Part shown: piece by piece, positions 1 to 8,132 of the stretch
Numbering within the stretch: the first letter of the stretch is position 1
Layout: every line of letters starts with the position of its first letter
Assembly (NCBI GenBank): GCA_013375455.1
Contig: JABXJT010000058.1
Location: 1-28,720 of the forward strand
DNA: 28,720 nucleotides
From: Candidatus Helarchaeota archaeon
GTDB lineage: Archaea > Asgardarchaeota > Lokiarchaeia > Helarchaeales > HEL-GB-A
Direction: 5' to 3'
The notes under the pieces: model-generated
The model's database searches: none
Told to the model about the DNA's origin: nothing
What the model saw: only the letters and a program-made list of their open reading frames with translations
Made by a program: the position numbers and the translations under genes

Positions 1-1
1 A

Positions 2-2410
2 AAAGAAGCTTATTTACCCACGCCGGAAAGTGGACTCCACACTATCCATGTGATTGGCAAAGATGCTTCAAATAATTCTTACCAATCCAAAGTCAGATAC
101 TTTACAGTCAAGCTAGTAAAAATTGAAATACTCTCTCCAAGGAATGAAATACATCAAGCTACAGAATTTTCTGGATTTTATAGGGCCTCCTACGGATTTG
201 ATAGTGATATGGAGGGGCAGTTCCCATTTGGCTGGGAAGGGACACGGGCTGAGGTGATAAATACCGTTGCTAATCATGAGAAAGTAGTTCAGATATGGCC
301 GTATAATGGGGGTATTATTCAAACGGACCTCTTTCCAAGATCATTTGGAACTATAGAATTTTGGATAAGATTTGAAGAAGTTGACGTGTGGCAGGCTACA
401 TATATCGATATTACAGATTCCCCATCACATTTTGAAACCGAATTAAATCCAGGGGAGAATTCATATTCCTACTACGAATCTGAAGCATATCAAGTTTTAT
501 CGATTCTCGTGTATAACGATTCTTGGCAGTATAAATACACTCCTGGGGATTCACATCCAAATAATTATCAACCCATCCCAAGCTTGAGTCTGCCACAAGC
601 GAATACCTGGCATCATGTTAAAATTGATTTCAGGTGCTTCAATGCATCAAGTTATTCGGGTCTTTCGGAAGATACTTATGAGATAACAATAGATGGGACT
701 GCTTCAGGGGAATTAAGCCATGTAATTGCCAATAAAACGCAATACGGTGGTATAAAAATAGGAAACCATAATTGGCCGATTGCATGGCCAGACGTATGGG
801 TTGATGCAGTAGGTTTTTCGTGGGATCCGAACTACAACGTCGGTGATAACTTAGTTGAGGGAATACCCGTCACCTTATTAACACCAAGAGGATTAGAGGA
901 ATTTGGATTGGAATATTCTTTAAACGGTCAAAATCCACAACCTTTTATAAGTAACTTTACCATACCGATATTGGCAGTAGGAAACCCATATTCGATTAAA
1001 ATATTTGGAACCGACTTGCCTGGAAATAGTTTTGAATCCAATACAGTCTTCTTCGCAATTTCAGATATCCAACACGTAGTCCCTTCAGGGACTCAAGTAA
1101 CGTGCTCTGATCCCGTCACGTCTATTACATTTAATTTTACAGAAGTCTTGTTTGAGGGGAATTTCTTTCTGTCTGAGAAAACATCCTTGCCATCCCTCAC
1201 GTGGGAAGTGTTTTTGGGTATGGGTGCGTATCAATATGATCTCATACCTGTTAGCTCTAATTATAGCATCACGCATGCTCTCGTGTATTCAGGTCCCATC
1301 ACAATCGGAATACCGTACAATGAGGAGGAAATACAAACTGACGAAACGCGAATACGGTTACTCAATCGGTTTGGATCTTATTGGAATGACATAACAACAA
1401 CAATAGATACAATCAACAATATCATTTACGGTGAACTCTCAGATTTATCGATCTCGTATCTCGCCATCTTTGAAATAGTTACCGACACAGCCCCACCAGA
1501 AACCTTCCTCACTTTAAATGGAACTGCGGTTTTCTTTCATGGTTTTAGGTCCGATGTTCAGGTCATCTTAAATGCAACCGATGAATTTTCCAATTTTACA
1601 ACAAGTTACCAACTTTTTACTACTGTTCCAGGTAATTGGACCGTTTATTCGGGGCCTTTCTTGGTTCAAAATGATGGGGCGTATGTTTTTTGGTACAGAT
1701 CCAACGATACTGAGGGTAATACGGAGCCTTATCAGGAAGAGGATATTTTCATAGACAAAACCGCCCCCTCGACAAGATTGGTTCCCATAGATCCGGTTCA
1801 GGTGGACGAATCCGGGGTTTGGCATATTCGGGGTCACCTTCTTTTTAGATTTGAAATTTCGGACGTATTTATGGGTACCTATTATCTTCTGAATTATTCA
1901 GATTATTCTCCAGACGTATTAGGGGGCGGTGAAGCGATGGTCCATCTATTTTATCAAATTAAACCTAGTGGTATCCCTAAAAATGATAGTGAATTCATTC
2001 GATGGACCCGCTACACCGACGCGCTACAGGAATCTCCTGGAACATACATTATCTATTTTTACAGCATGGATGCTTTTGGGAATGTTGAGCAACTAAACAC
2101 TATAACAATTCAAGTTGATGGGAGATTAACTTTTTCATCCGCTGGCTTCATTTTTATAGGAATTGGCGCAGTGGCAGGCGTATCTATCGCGCTTTTTGTA
2201 TTAAAAAGAAGGCAGAAAAAAAGCAGGGTAACAGAAAGATCGAGGAAAGTCGAACAGAAAGCTCCAGGAAAAAAGACATCGACAAGTAAAAAAATCGCAA
2301 GAAAAAAGACATCGACTAGTAAAAAAATTGCAAGAAAAAAGACATCAGCTAGTAAAAAAGTTGCAAGAAAAAAAATTACGTCAAAAAAGAGGCGGATTAG
2401 GAGGGGATAA
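2..2410 (+). CDS. Partial Ig-like surface protein with C-terminal membrane anchor and Lys-rich tail
   Basis: The reading frame is open from the first base of the window, so the 5' end of this gene lies outside it; the GTG at 50 is probably an internal codon. The visible part (about 800 residues) is a large extracellular region rich in beta-strand patterns. Its later segments (for example DTAPPETFLTLNG and DKTAPSTRL) resemble Ig-like/OmpL47-type repeats of archaeal and bacterial surface proteins, and an earlier part looks like a LamG-type sandwich. Many N-x-S/T sequons suggest glycosylation. One hydrophobic segment (about 24 residues from SSAGFIFIGIGAV) is followed by about 68 very basic residues containing three 11-residue repeats (KKTSTSKKIAR type). 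Inferred topology is outside-TM-cytoplasmic basic tail. The next gene starts 2 bp after the stop, so the two probably share an mRNA. The function is unknown; adhesion or cell envelope is the simplest guess. Confidence 0.75.
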   Translation, partial: KEAYLPTPESGLHTIHVIGKDASNNSYQSKVRYFTVKLVKIEILSPRNEIHQATEFSGFYRASYGFDSDMEGQFPFGWEGTRAEVINTVANHEKVVQIWPYNGGIIQTDLFPRSFGTIEFWIRFEEVDVWQATYIDITDSPSHFETELNPGENSYSYYESEAYQVLSILVYNDSWQYKYTPGDSHPNNYQPIPSLSLPQANTWHHVKIDFRCFNASSYSGLSEDTYEITIDGTASGELSHVIANKTQYGGIKIGNHNWPIAWPDVWVDAVGFSWDPNYNVGDNLVEGIPVTLLTPRGLEEFGLEYSLNGQNPQPFISNFTIPILAVGNPYSIKIFGTDLPGNSFESNTVFFAISDIQHVVPSGTQVTCSDPVTSITFNFTEVLFEGNFFLSEKTSLPSLTWEVFLGMGAYQYDLIPVSSNYSITHALVYSGPITIGIPYNEEEIQTDETRIRLLNRFGSYWNDITTTIDTINNIIYGELSDLSISYLAIFEIVTDTAPPETFLTLNGTAVFFHGFRSDVQVILNATDEFSNFTTSYQLFTTVPGNWTVYSGPFLVQNDGAYVFWYRSNDTEGNTEPYQEEDIFIDKTAPSTRLVPIDPVQVDESGVWHIRGHLLFRFEISDVFMGTYYLLNYSDYSPDVLGGGEAMVHLFYQIKPSGIPKNDSEFIRWTRYTDALQESPGTYIIYFYSMDAFGNVEQLNTITIQVDGRLTFSSAGFIFIGIGAVAGVSIALFVLKRRQKKSRVTERSRKVEQKAPGKKTSTSKKIARKKTSTSKKIARKKTSASKKVARKKITSKKRRIRRG
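2269..2367 (+). repeat. Three tandem 33-bp in-frame repeats (Lys-rich tail)
   Basis: Units at 2269-2301, 2302-2334 and 2335-2367 are nearly identical. Each encodes K-K-T-S-(T/A)-S-K-K-(I/V)-A-R. They lie wholly inside the cytoplasmic tail of the surface protein. A fourth degenerate unit follows. This looks like recent slippage or unequal crossover rather than a regulatory array. Confidence 0.9.
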
Positions 2411-2412
2411 GA

Positions 2413-4503
2413 ATGAAGAAAACTGCTAAACCATTCTTTATTTTTCTTTTATTCTTAATATTTTTTATTTCATGTTTGACAGCGGTTCAATTCAAGGGGA
2501 CTCATCAAACTGACTTAGGGAAAAATTCTATGTATGGTGTAAATGGACAGACGGACGATCCAATTGATGTCAATGGGAATTATTGGTTAGGGCAAAATGC
2601 CACAAGCGGGTACGGGAACGCAACACATCCGTATATTATCGAGGACCTTGTCATTGATGCACGTGGAAAAGGCACCTATGGAATTAGGATTGTGAATACC
2701 GATGCCTATTTCATCGTGAGAAATTGTACCATCCGCAATACAGACAATAGTTTCAGTGCCATATTCATCAAAAATATTTCAAATGCTTTAATTACCACCA
2801 ATCGTCTTTACAATAATTATGATGGGGTTTATCTAGAATATTTTTCCGGACTAGAGGAGAACATCAACATCACGCACAACAACATTACATTTTCTCGGTA
2901 TGGGATAAATGCTTATAAAACTAGACTAACTCTCAACAACAGGGTTTTCTATTGCAATTATGGCATGATGTTAGAGAGATTTCAAACAATTGTTAACAAT
3001 ACTTGCAACTACAATACCGTTGGAATTTGGGTAGGCCGTGACAATCAACTAATCAATAATACTGCCAATTTTAACACCGATGATGGAATCTATTGTTGGG
3101 GGTGGAATAATATTCTAATTAATAACACTGCTTCTTTTAATGGATGGAACGGATTTTATCTTGATGGGGGCAATAATAATACACTAATTTCAAATACTGC
3201 CAATTACAACGAGGAAATAGGATTCTATCTTGAAGACCAGATGAATAGTCGTATCATTAACAATACCGCTAATTGGAATGGGGATTTTTCTGTGAAGATG
3301 CTCGAAAGTGGTTTTTTCCTTTGGGTCTGCGACCAAACTTATTTTTTTGGAAATCATATTGAAGCTAATTCAATAGATGGTCTCCGGATCATGAGTTCAA
3401 CCTATAACACGCTGATCAATAATTCGATTATTTCTAGTCAAGTAGGAATGAAAATATTCGGAACCTCCACTTATGGAACGATTGAAGGTAATAACCTGAT
3501 TGGAAATGAGCTAGGAATTTTACTCCATACTTCTAATCATTACATGATTACAAATAATAGCATCTATAATCCCGCTGGCTGGAACGATATAGGGATAGAA
3601 ATCAATAATGCATTAAACGTTACAATACACAATAATTCCCTTTCTAATAACGATGCTGGACTCTATCTTCATCATTCATCAGATTTAAGTTGCAGTAATA
3701 ATGATATCTCAAATGGCACGTCTGGAATTCGTTTAATACAGTCGAATAATATTTCCTGTATTAACAATATTATCGGATATCATGACAACGGATTTTTATT
3801 TGCAAGTTCAAATAATGTAACAGTAAAAAACAATTCAGCCAGGCAGAATACTTATGGCTTCCGGCTCTCTTGGGTGGAAACGCAATTAATGGATAATTTC
3901 GCAATAAATAATACTTATGGAATATATGCTGAGTGGTATTTGGGTACATATTTGAATTTGATAAATAATTCTGCTGTCGACAATGTTTATGGGTTCTACA
4001 GTTATTGGGTCCAGAATGTGACGTTAGAACATAATACTTTCGCAAATAATACCTATGGTTGCTATTTAGACGAATCAGAGGACAACTGGATAACCAATAA
4101 TACTCTTACAAATAATTTGGAATGCGGCATTTATTTAGAAGAATCAAACAACAACACGATAACCAATAATACTCTTACAGGTAATTTGGAACGCGGCATT
4201 TATTTAGAAGAATCAAACGACAACACGATAACCAATAATACTCTTACTGATAATTTGGAATACGGCATTTATCTAAACCAATCTGACTTCAATGAAATAA
4301 AATATAATGTACTTCGTGGCAATAGAATTTGCCTCTATGAAAAGGATTGTATTGGGAACGTGGTTCAAAGCAATGATTGTGAGGACGAGAGTACTACGCC
4401 ACAACCAAACGGTCCCAGACGTTTATGGCCTTTGATAGTCGTAATAGCAGGGGTTTCAATGGGTTCTTTTCTAATTTTTAAATACAGAAAACAAGTAATA
4501 TAA
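2413..4503 (+). CDS. NosD-like right-handed beta-helix surface protein
   Basis: This protein of 696 residues starts with a signal peptide (basic MKKTAK, then a hydrophobic stretch to about residue 25) and ends with one TM segment (LWPLIVVIAGVSMGSFLIF) and a short basic tail. The body is a long run of Asn-rich coils of about 22-24 residues (INNTANxNxxxGIYL-type), the hallmark of NosD/PbH1 parallel beta-helix domains. Known relatives include carbohydrate-active enzymes and the copper-related NosD, but no catalytic signature is visible, so no activity is assigned. N-x-S/T sequons are extremely dense, which is compatible with heavy N-glycosylation. The start is set by a strong Shine-Dalgarno (AGGAGGGG at 2399-2406) lying across the end of the upstream gene, so translation is probably coupled to it. 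Likely a wall- or surface-anchored binding or adhesion protein. Confidence 0.85.
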   Translation: MKKTAKPFFIFLLFLIFFISCLTAVQFKGTHQTDLGKNSMYGVNGQTDDPIDVNGNYWLGQNATSGYGNATHPYIIEDLVIDARGKGTYGIRIVNTDAYFIVRNCTIRNTDNSFSAIFIKNISNALITTNRLYNNYDGVYLEYFSGLEENINITHNNITFSRYGINAYKTRLTLNNRVFYCNYGMMLERFQTIVNNTCNYNTVGIWVGRDNQLINNTANFNTDDGIYCWGWNNILINNTASFNGWNGFYLDGGNNNTLISNTANYNEEIGFYLEDQMNSRIINNTANWNGDFSVKMLESGFFLWVCDQTYFFGNHIEANSIDGLRIMSSTYNTLINNSIISSQVGMKIFGTSTYGTIEGNNLIGNELGILLHTSNHYMITNNSIYNPAGWNDIGIEINNALNVTIHNNSLSNNDAGLYLHHSSDLSCSNNDISNGTSGIRLIQSNNISCINNIIGYHDNGFLFASSNNVTVKNNSARQNTYGFRLSWVETQLMDNFAINNTYGIYAEWYLGTYLNLINNSAVDNVYGFYSYWVQNVTLEHNTFANNTYGCYLDESEDNWITNNTLTNNLECGIYLEESNNNTITNNTLTGNLERGIYLEESNDNTITNNTLTDNLEYGIYLNQSDFNEIKYNVLRGNRICLYEKDCIGNVVQSNDCEDESTTPQPNGPRRLWPLIVVIAGVSMGSFLIFKYRKQVI
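4090..4296 (+). repeat. Three 69-bp in-frame repeats (beta-helix coils)
   Basis: Units begin at 4090, 4159 and 4228, each encoding 23 residues of the form ITNNTLTxNLExGIYLEES. The DNA is nearly identical between the first two units and decays in the third. One unit equals one helical coil, so the beta-helix appears to have grown recently by whole-coil duplication. Confidence 0.9.
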
Positions 4504-4570
4504 CTGAAAGAGAAGATTAAACCAGCCAAATCTAAATCCAAAATTGGAGAAAAATCTGAACCATAATCTA

Positions 4571-4579
4571 CCCTTTTTT
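4571..4579 (+). terminator. Poly-T terminator after the beta-helix gene
   Basis: CCC followed by six T, about 70 bases after the stop. Another T-rich stretch follows near 4612-4626. Archaeal termination typically uses such tracts. The rest of 4504-4775 shows no gene; it holds this terminator and the promoter of the next gene. Confidence 0.5.
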
Positions 4580-4775
4580 AACTTAATTTCACCTAAAAAT
4601 TTCTCCGATTAATTTTTTTAATTTTTAGTAGTTGGTTCTGGCACTAAAGGAAGTTCAGGTTGTAAAATACATTCTGATGCTTTACCAAACATTAATATAA
4701 TTGAAAATAGAAAGGTGTAGCAATTGAAAGGGGCTGCTCTTTCAATTTATAAAAATTTATAAGGAGGCAGAAAAA

Positions 4776-5090
4776 ATGCATTTGTTAGTTAGATCGATGT
4801 GGCCGGCAGATACGTCAGAGGAAGTTGGGAAAGCCTACATCAATTTTGTGGGTAAAGGCATGCCAAAAGGCGTGCGATTGCTAGAATCATACGTGAGAGC
4901 AACATTCAACGGGATAGAAGGTTACACAATCTATCGGGTTAAGGATGAAAACTTCGTTCAAGGATTCAAAGAATTACAAGAAAAATATGTTGCCTTTCAT
5001 GAGGTTGTCGGGTATCGATATGCAATAGAACCCATGCTCACCGCTGCAGAAGCCTTACCCATGGTCGGCTTGAAACCCCCGGGCGAATAA
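4776..5090 (+). CDS. Small alpha/beta (ferredoxin-fold-like) protein, function unknown
   Basis: A 104-residue soluble protein with a beta-alpha-beta-beta-alpha-beta style pattern (HLLVRSMWP, then helix, then YTIYRVKD, then helix, then VVGYRYAIEPM). This resembles small dimeric alpha/beta-barrel proteins, which are often found as stand-alone copies in archaea; I recognise the style but cannot name a family with certainty. The start is fixed by AAGGAGG at 4761-4767, eight bases before ATG. A candidate TATA (TTAATATAAT region, 4692-4701) lies upstream. A nine-T run at 5126-5134 would terminate it. No enzyme motif is visible; ligand binding or a regulatory role is possible. Confidence 0.7.
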   Translation: MHLLVRSMWPADTSEEVGKAYINFVGKGMPKGVRLLESYVRATFNGIEGYTIYRVKDENFVQGFKELQEKYVAFHEVVGYRYAIEPMLTAAEALPMVGLKPPGE

Positions 5091-5125
5091 CTTTCATTTA
5101 ACAATATATCCTCTGCTTCTCTTTC

Positions 5126-5134
5126 TTTTTTTTT
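5126..5134 (+). terminator. Poly-T terminator
   Basis: Nine consecutive T about 36 bases after the stop of the small alpha/beta-protein gene, just before the remnant transposon. Confidence 0.5.
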
Positions 5135-5139
5135 CAATC

Positions 5140-5287
5140 CATCGACCTTTGAACTACCACTGCCTGAAGGCAGGTGGATTCCTCCTTCCTCGACCCTGCC
5201 TTCTACAGAAGGCCTTACGCGATCTCCAGAGGCGTGACTTTCCGTGGTCCCCACGGTAGTAGGATTTTTCCGCTTAATTTGAGGTCA
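5140..5287 (-). pseudogene. tnpB C-terminal tail remnant
   Basis: In one minus-strand frame the residues KNPTTVGTTESHASGD, then RVRPS, then a Glu/Gly-rich stretch ending HLPSGSGSSKV, resemble the low-complexity C-terminal tail of IS605/IS1341-type TnpB proteins (commonly ...VGTT..NACGD...). An in-frame TGA lies immediately upstream (5287-5285) and nothing resembling the RuvC or zinc-finger parts of TnpB precedes it. It is therefore a broken fragment, not a functional nuclease. Confidence 0.6.
5150..5256 (-). ncRNA. Possible omega-RNA (reRNA) scaffold remnant
   Basis: Three hairpins lie within about 100 bases on the minus strand: 5256-5242 (CCGTGG/CCACGG), 5213-5198 (GCCTTC/GAAGGC) and the right-end hairpin 5177-5157. 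In TnpB elements the guide RNA overlaps the tnpB 3' end and the right end, and the bases just outside the element act as guide. That layout matches here, but whether it is transcribed is unknown. Confidence 0.35.
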
Positions 5288-5401
5288 TTGGTTCTCTGAC
5301 TGCAAACCAAACGTAACTTCCTATAATAATATTCAACTCCAACCTATTTAAGGATGAGAGATGGGTGAAAGTATTAAATAAAATCCAAATTATTTTTAGG
5401 G

Positions 5402-5412
5402 AAATTTATATA
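5402..5412 (-). promoter_or_regulatory. TATA-like box inside the IS remnant
   Basis: The minus strand reads TATATAAATTT, a good archaeal TATA element, just inside the left end of the decayed element. It could still drive transcription across the tnpB tail and right end. Confidence 0.4.
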
Positions 5413-5507
5413 CTAAGCTGATTCCTAGATCATCCACGCCCTGAAGGTCGTGGCTTTCAACTACGGTAAAATTGTTCCAATTCTTTTTTTGGATTCAATG
5501 ATTCTGA

Positions 5508-6809
5508 TTATTCATATTCCTTATCGACGAGCTCGATGAATTCCAGGCAGATATTGAGAATGTGATTCATGATATGTTTATCTATGTTCTCAGGGATGTC
5601 CTCAGGGCTATGCCAATTCTTGATAAACAATGTTTCGAAGTTGCCACCGACGATTGCACAGGCTGGGATCCCCTTCTCAGTGAAACGCATTGCATCTGTC
5701 CCAGCAAACGTTGCTGTGACGATCTCGGTGGGGGGTAACCCCTTCATTTTCTTTTTACATCTTTTATACCCTTCGTAGAGCCGCTCGTACACTTCTGGAT
5801 CATGCCTAATGGGCTTGATGAACGGAAATTTCCGAGTAACCATCATGTACATCAATTCTCCATCAAGTATACCCGCCGCATTGCCGCCCCCACAACTTTC
5901 TGTAGCCACCATATAACAATTATCAAGGATCTCTTTGGAGGTCTGTCGAACAAAAGCTTTTGACCCTCTCTGACCCGCTTCTTCTGCCCCAAAAGAACCA
6001 CAGATTACTTCAATATTCTTGGGACGATTTTCTTCTTGGCTGAGATACTTCGCTATAGCAAGCGCTACTGCACAACCTGATAAGTTATCATTGGCTCCTT
6101 GGACAATTTCAGACCCGAACATCTGAAAGAGGAGAGTGATCACGAAGTAAGCTAAATACGGTATAAAAGGCACGAGGAAAACAAAATCCAGTATGGTGAA
6201 GTTGAAAAATGGGTGGTTTATCACATTCCCTAAAGCTCCAGGCACGATAGTTTTTACTATGGACCAGATAAGTACGAGAATCGCGAATCCAATCGCTATA
6301 TAGATCCTTCTTACTAAAGTTGGTATGCCCTTTCTAGCCATAGGAAGATCAATTGCTGAGTCGCTGTGCCCTCCAAATATCAAATATTTCTTAGGTTCGC
6401 CACTTCTCGACTTAATTCTCCCAAAAATGTTCTTGGATATACCCTTATCATAAAAGATGTCCAAATACTCCTTTAAAAAAATAAATTCAGAAAGGAAGAA
6501 GAACAAACCAAGGCTACACAATATAATATAGACCCATGGAATAATGGTAAATATAAAAAATAGCCCAATTAGAATTAAGCCCACAGCCCACCGCATTTCA
6601 CCTCTCGGATAAGCAAGATAGGATGTTCTAAACTCTTGCGTAAAGGTCTCATCAGAGTATTTCTCTAATTCTTTCCCAATTATTTCGATGCATTGATGTT
6701 CCTCCGGCTTTGTAGCAAGTCGCGGTCCGATATTCTTGCAGACATCATCAATGAAGTTGAACATGTATTCTGTATAGTCCTCACCGGCTTTTAACGGCAT
6801 TTTAACCAC
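5508..6809 (-). CDS. Membrane-embedded M28 family zinc peptidase
   Basis: The 433-residue protein has the M28 metallopeptidase metal and catalytic pattern: H148 in GGHSDSA, D241 in GANDNLSG, E276-E277 in GAEEAGQRG, E304 in ATESCGGG and H400 in NWHSPEDIP. The family comprises aminopeptidases and carboxypeptidases using two zinc ions. Unusually, two TM segments (about 74-112) precede the first metal ligand and two more (about 168-190 and 203-231) lie between H148 and D241, interrupting the catalytic domain. A soluble N-terminal region resembles the usual M28 lead-in. The start is either GTG at 6809 or ATG three codons later. The upstream sequence on this strand is AT-rich (TTTTTAAATAAAATTT type). 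Likely a membrane aminopeptidase; substrate unknown. Confidence 0.85.
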   Translation of the reverse strand: MVKMPLKAGEDYTEYMFNFIDDVCKNIGPRLATKPEEHQCIEIIGKELEKYSDETFTQEFRTSYLAYPRGEMRWAVGLILIGLFFIFTIIPWVYIILCSLGLFFFLSEFIFLKEYLDIFYDKGISKNIFGRIKSRSGEPKKYLIFGGHSDSAIDLPMARKGIPTLVRRIYIAIGFAILVLIWSIVKTIVPGALGNVINHPFFNFTILDFVFLVPFIPYLAYFVITLLFQMFGSEIVQGANDNLSGCAVALAIAKYLSQEENRPKNIEVICGSFGAEEAGQRGSKAFVRQTSKEILDNCYMVATESCGGGNAAGILDGELMYMMVTRKFPFIKPIRHDPEVYERLYEGYKRCKKKMKGLPPTEIVTATFAGTDAMRFTEKGIPACAIVGGNFETLFIKNWHSPEDIPENIDKHIMNHILNICLEFIELVDKEYE

Positions 6810-6937
6810 AATAATTCGTTTAGCTTTACCATAATTAATTAAATTTTATTTAAAAAGTTAGTCATTTGGCATGCGTTGTACTTAGCTGATTTTCTTATTC
6901 GAGGATGATTATCAGGCACTATGCGGGAGATCTAGTG

Positions 6938-7291
6938 CTAAACCAACAAGTTCAACACGATTTCGTTTATTTCGTTGTTTTTGCCATCCCGTCTGAATTC
7001 AAGGATTTCAAAGGGCAGGTAAGAATTTTCACATCTGTATCTACCAAACTTGGCGTTTACCCAGAACTCACAGGCTCGACATTCTCCGCAGAATTTCGTT
7101 CCATACCTAATATTTCTTGGTCTTCTAGGTCCTCGCCGCCCATTATCTCTACCTTGCCACCGATCTCTCCTACCATCCCTGTGATCTCGACTCGCATCCC
7201 TTTTTTGATATCTTCCTGGCTTTCTATCGAAGTTTCTCCGCTTTGGGGGTGTTTTTTTTGTTCTATCTTGGTCTGGTTTCTTTTTATCCAA
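6938..7291 (-). CDS. Arg-rich protein with C-terminal four-Cys motif
   Basis: 117 residues. About the first 60 are an Arg/Lys/Asp/Gly-rich, probably disordered segment. The remainder is a compact C-terminal part with CGECRAC and a later YRCEN, four cysteines that could bind zinc. Basic disordered tails joined to a small zinc unit suggest nucleic-acid or ribosome binding, but this is inference. The start is TTG at 7291, supported by AGGAGAG about six bases upstream. The opposite strand is also open over this span, but its product is a Ser/Pro/Ile-rich low-complexity sequence without comparable start signals. No family recognised. Confidence 0.6.
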   Translation of the reverse strand: MDKKKPDQDRTKKTPPKRRNFDRKPGRYQKRDASRDHRDGRRDRWQGRDNGRRGPRRPRNIRYGTKFCGECRACEFWVNAKFGRYRCENSYLPFEILEFRRDGKNNEINEIVLNLLV

Positions 7292-7356
7292 ACAATACTC
7301 TCCTAAGATTCGTGACGCCTTGTCAAGTATAATCGAACAATTGTGAACGTCTCGTG

Positions 7357-7662
7357 CTAGAAATCTTCCTCAGGGCTATAGAAATAATCGGTCCGGACTT
7401 TCACTGGGGCTGAGATCTTCGAGGATAGATCCCTATCCTTAAATAACAAGTCAAACACGCGACCTGCTAGTTCATCTCCAATGCTTGGCCAATATTTCAC
7501 TATAATCCCTGAGAAAACATTATAAGTTTCAAGTAAGCTCATTGCTTTACATGCATTTATCTTAAATTCTTCAATAATTTCTTCAATTTGACTTAATTTA
7601 CTTTTTAATTCTTTATATCGCTCATCTATCGCAATTTTAAATGCTGTAGTAACCAATTCCAT
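7357..7662 (-). CDS. Small helical protein of unknown function
   Basis: 101 residues, soluble. The first half is charged and helical (ERYKELKSKLSQIEEIIEEFK) and may form a coiled coil; the second half contains KYWPSIGDELAGRVFDLLF. No recognised domain. It starts at ATG 7662. On the minus strand a TATA-like CTTTTTATAAT lies roughly 105 bases upstream, which would give a fairly long leader. It runs in the same direction as its neighbours, but gaps of 65 and 175 bases argue against a tight operon. Confidence 0.55.
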   Translation of the reverse strand: MELVTTAFKIAIDERYKELKSKLSQIEEIIEEFKINACKAMSLLETYNVFSGIIVKYWPSIGDELAGRVFDLLFKDRDLSSKISAPVKVRTDYFYSPEEDF

Positions 7663-7811
7663 ACTCTATGACTCGATGGGAAAGTGTTCATATCACGCTC
7701 TATGGGTTTATCATTCTTGCAACATGCTTCTCGTTCAGTCTCTTAATCTAAGTCAGTTATTCTATTATAAAAAGCTTATTAAAATCACGACATTTTCACG
7801 AACACTTTAAA

Positions 7812-7830
7812 GAAAAACCAAAAAAATTCG
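7812..7830 (-). terminator. Poly-T terminator
   Basis: On the minus strand a seven-T run and then a five-T run follow within 30 bases of the stop of the small two-TM membrane protein gene. Confidence 0.5.
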
Positions 7831-7837
7831 GTTCCAC

Positions 7838-8083
7838 TCACTCAGGGTAGCCACTCTTCTCTTTGGCTATTATTAACAACACGCCAACAATTAAATTTGG
7901 GAGAACCATCGCAATGAGAAACCATTCTGGAATGCTTGAGCCCTGATATATGAAAATTAGCAGGAAAATCGCAATCCCCACAAGAACAATCCCAACAATT
8001 CGTAAGGCACCCATGTATTCATACACCTCGCTGATCACATAAAAATCCTTAGGTACTACCCTATTTGAATTCTTGAGGCTCAT
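7838..8083 (-). CDS. Small membrane protein with two TM segments
   Basis: 81 residues. A soluble N-terminal segment of about 27 residues is followed by two hydrophobic helices (RIVGIVLVGIAIFLLIFIYQ and FLIAMVLPNLIVGVLLIIA) and a short charged C-terminus. It starts at ATG 8083, with no clear Shine-Dalgarno. Only 49 bases separate it from the divergent gene at 8133, so both promoters must lie in that gap. No family recognised. Confidence 0.6.
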   Translation of the reverse strand: MSLKNSNRVVPKDFYVISEVYEYMGALRIVGIVLVGIAIFLLIFIYQGSSIPEWFLIAMVLPNLIVGVLLIIAKEKSGYPE

Positions 8084-8132
8084 TCGACAAAATTTCGGTA
8101 AGCAAAAAAAGGATTCAATCTAATATTAGCAC

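Larger units (their letters stand above)
5145..5458 (-). mobile_element. Decayed IS200/IS605-family (TnpB-type) element with both ends
   Basis: Read on the minus strand, the left end carries an imperfect hairpin with loop TTCA at 5453-5434 (CCACGACC-TTCA-GGGCGTGG). The right end carries a matching hairpin with the same loop at 5177-5157 (one bulged base), followed by TAGTTCAAAG. Subterminal palindromes of this form, rather than inverted repeats, mark IS200/IS605 elements. A TATA-like box (5402-5412) follows the left end, and a TnpB-like C-terminal tail precedes the right end. Only about 310 bp remain, so both tnpA and the tnpB catalytic domain are missing. It fills most of the 417-bp gap between two genes. 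Family assignment rests on recalled end and tail patterns, not on an alignment. Confidence 0.65.

Noticed and set aside
2269..4296. CRISPR-like repeats
   Set aside because: Both repeat sets are in-frame protein repeats without unique spacers.
6905..7306. Plus-strand ORF opposite the Arg-rich gene
   Set aside because: Its product is Ser/Pro/Ile low-complexity with no ribosome-binding site. The minus strand has a supported TTG start and an ordered Cys-containing C-terminus.
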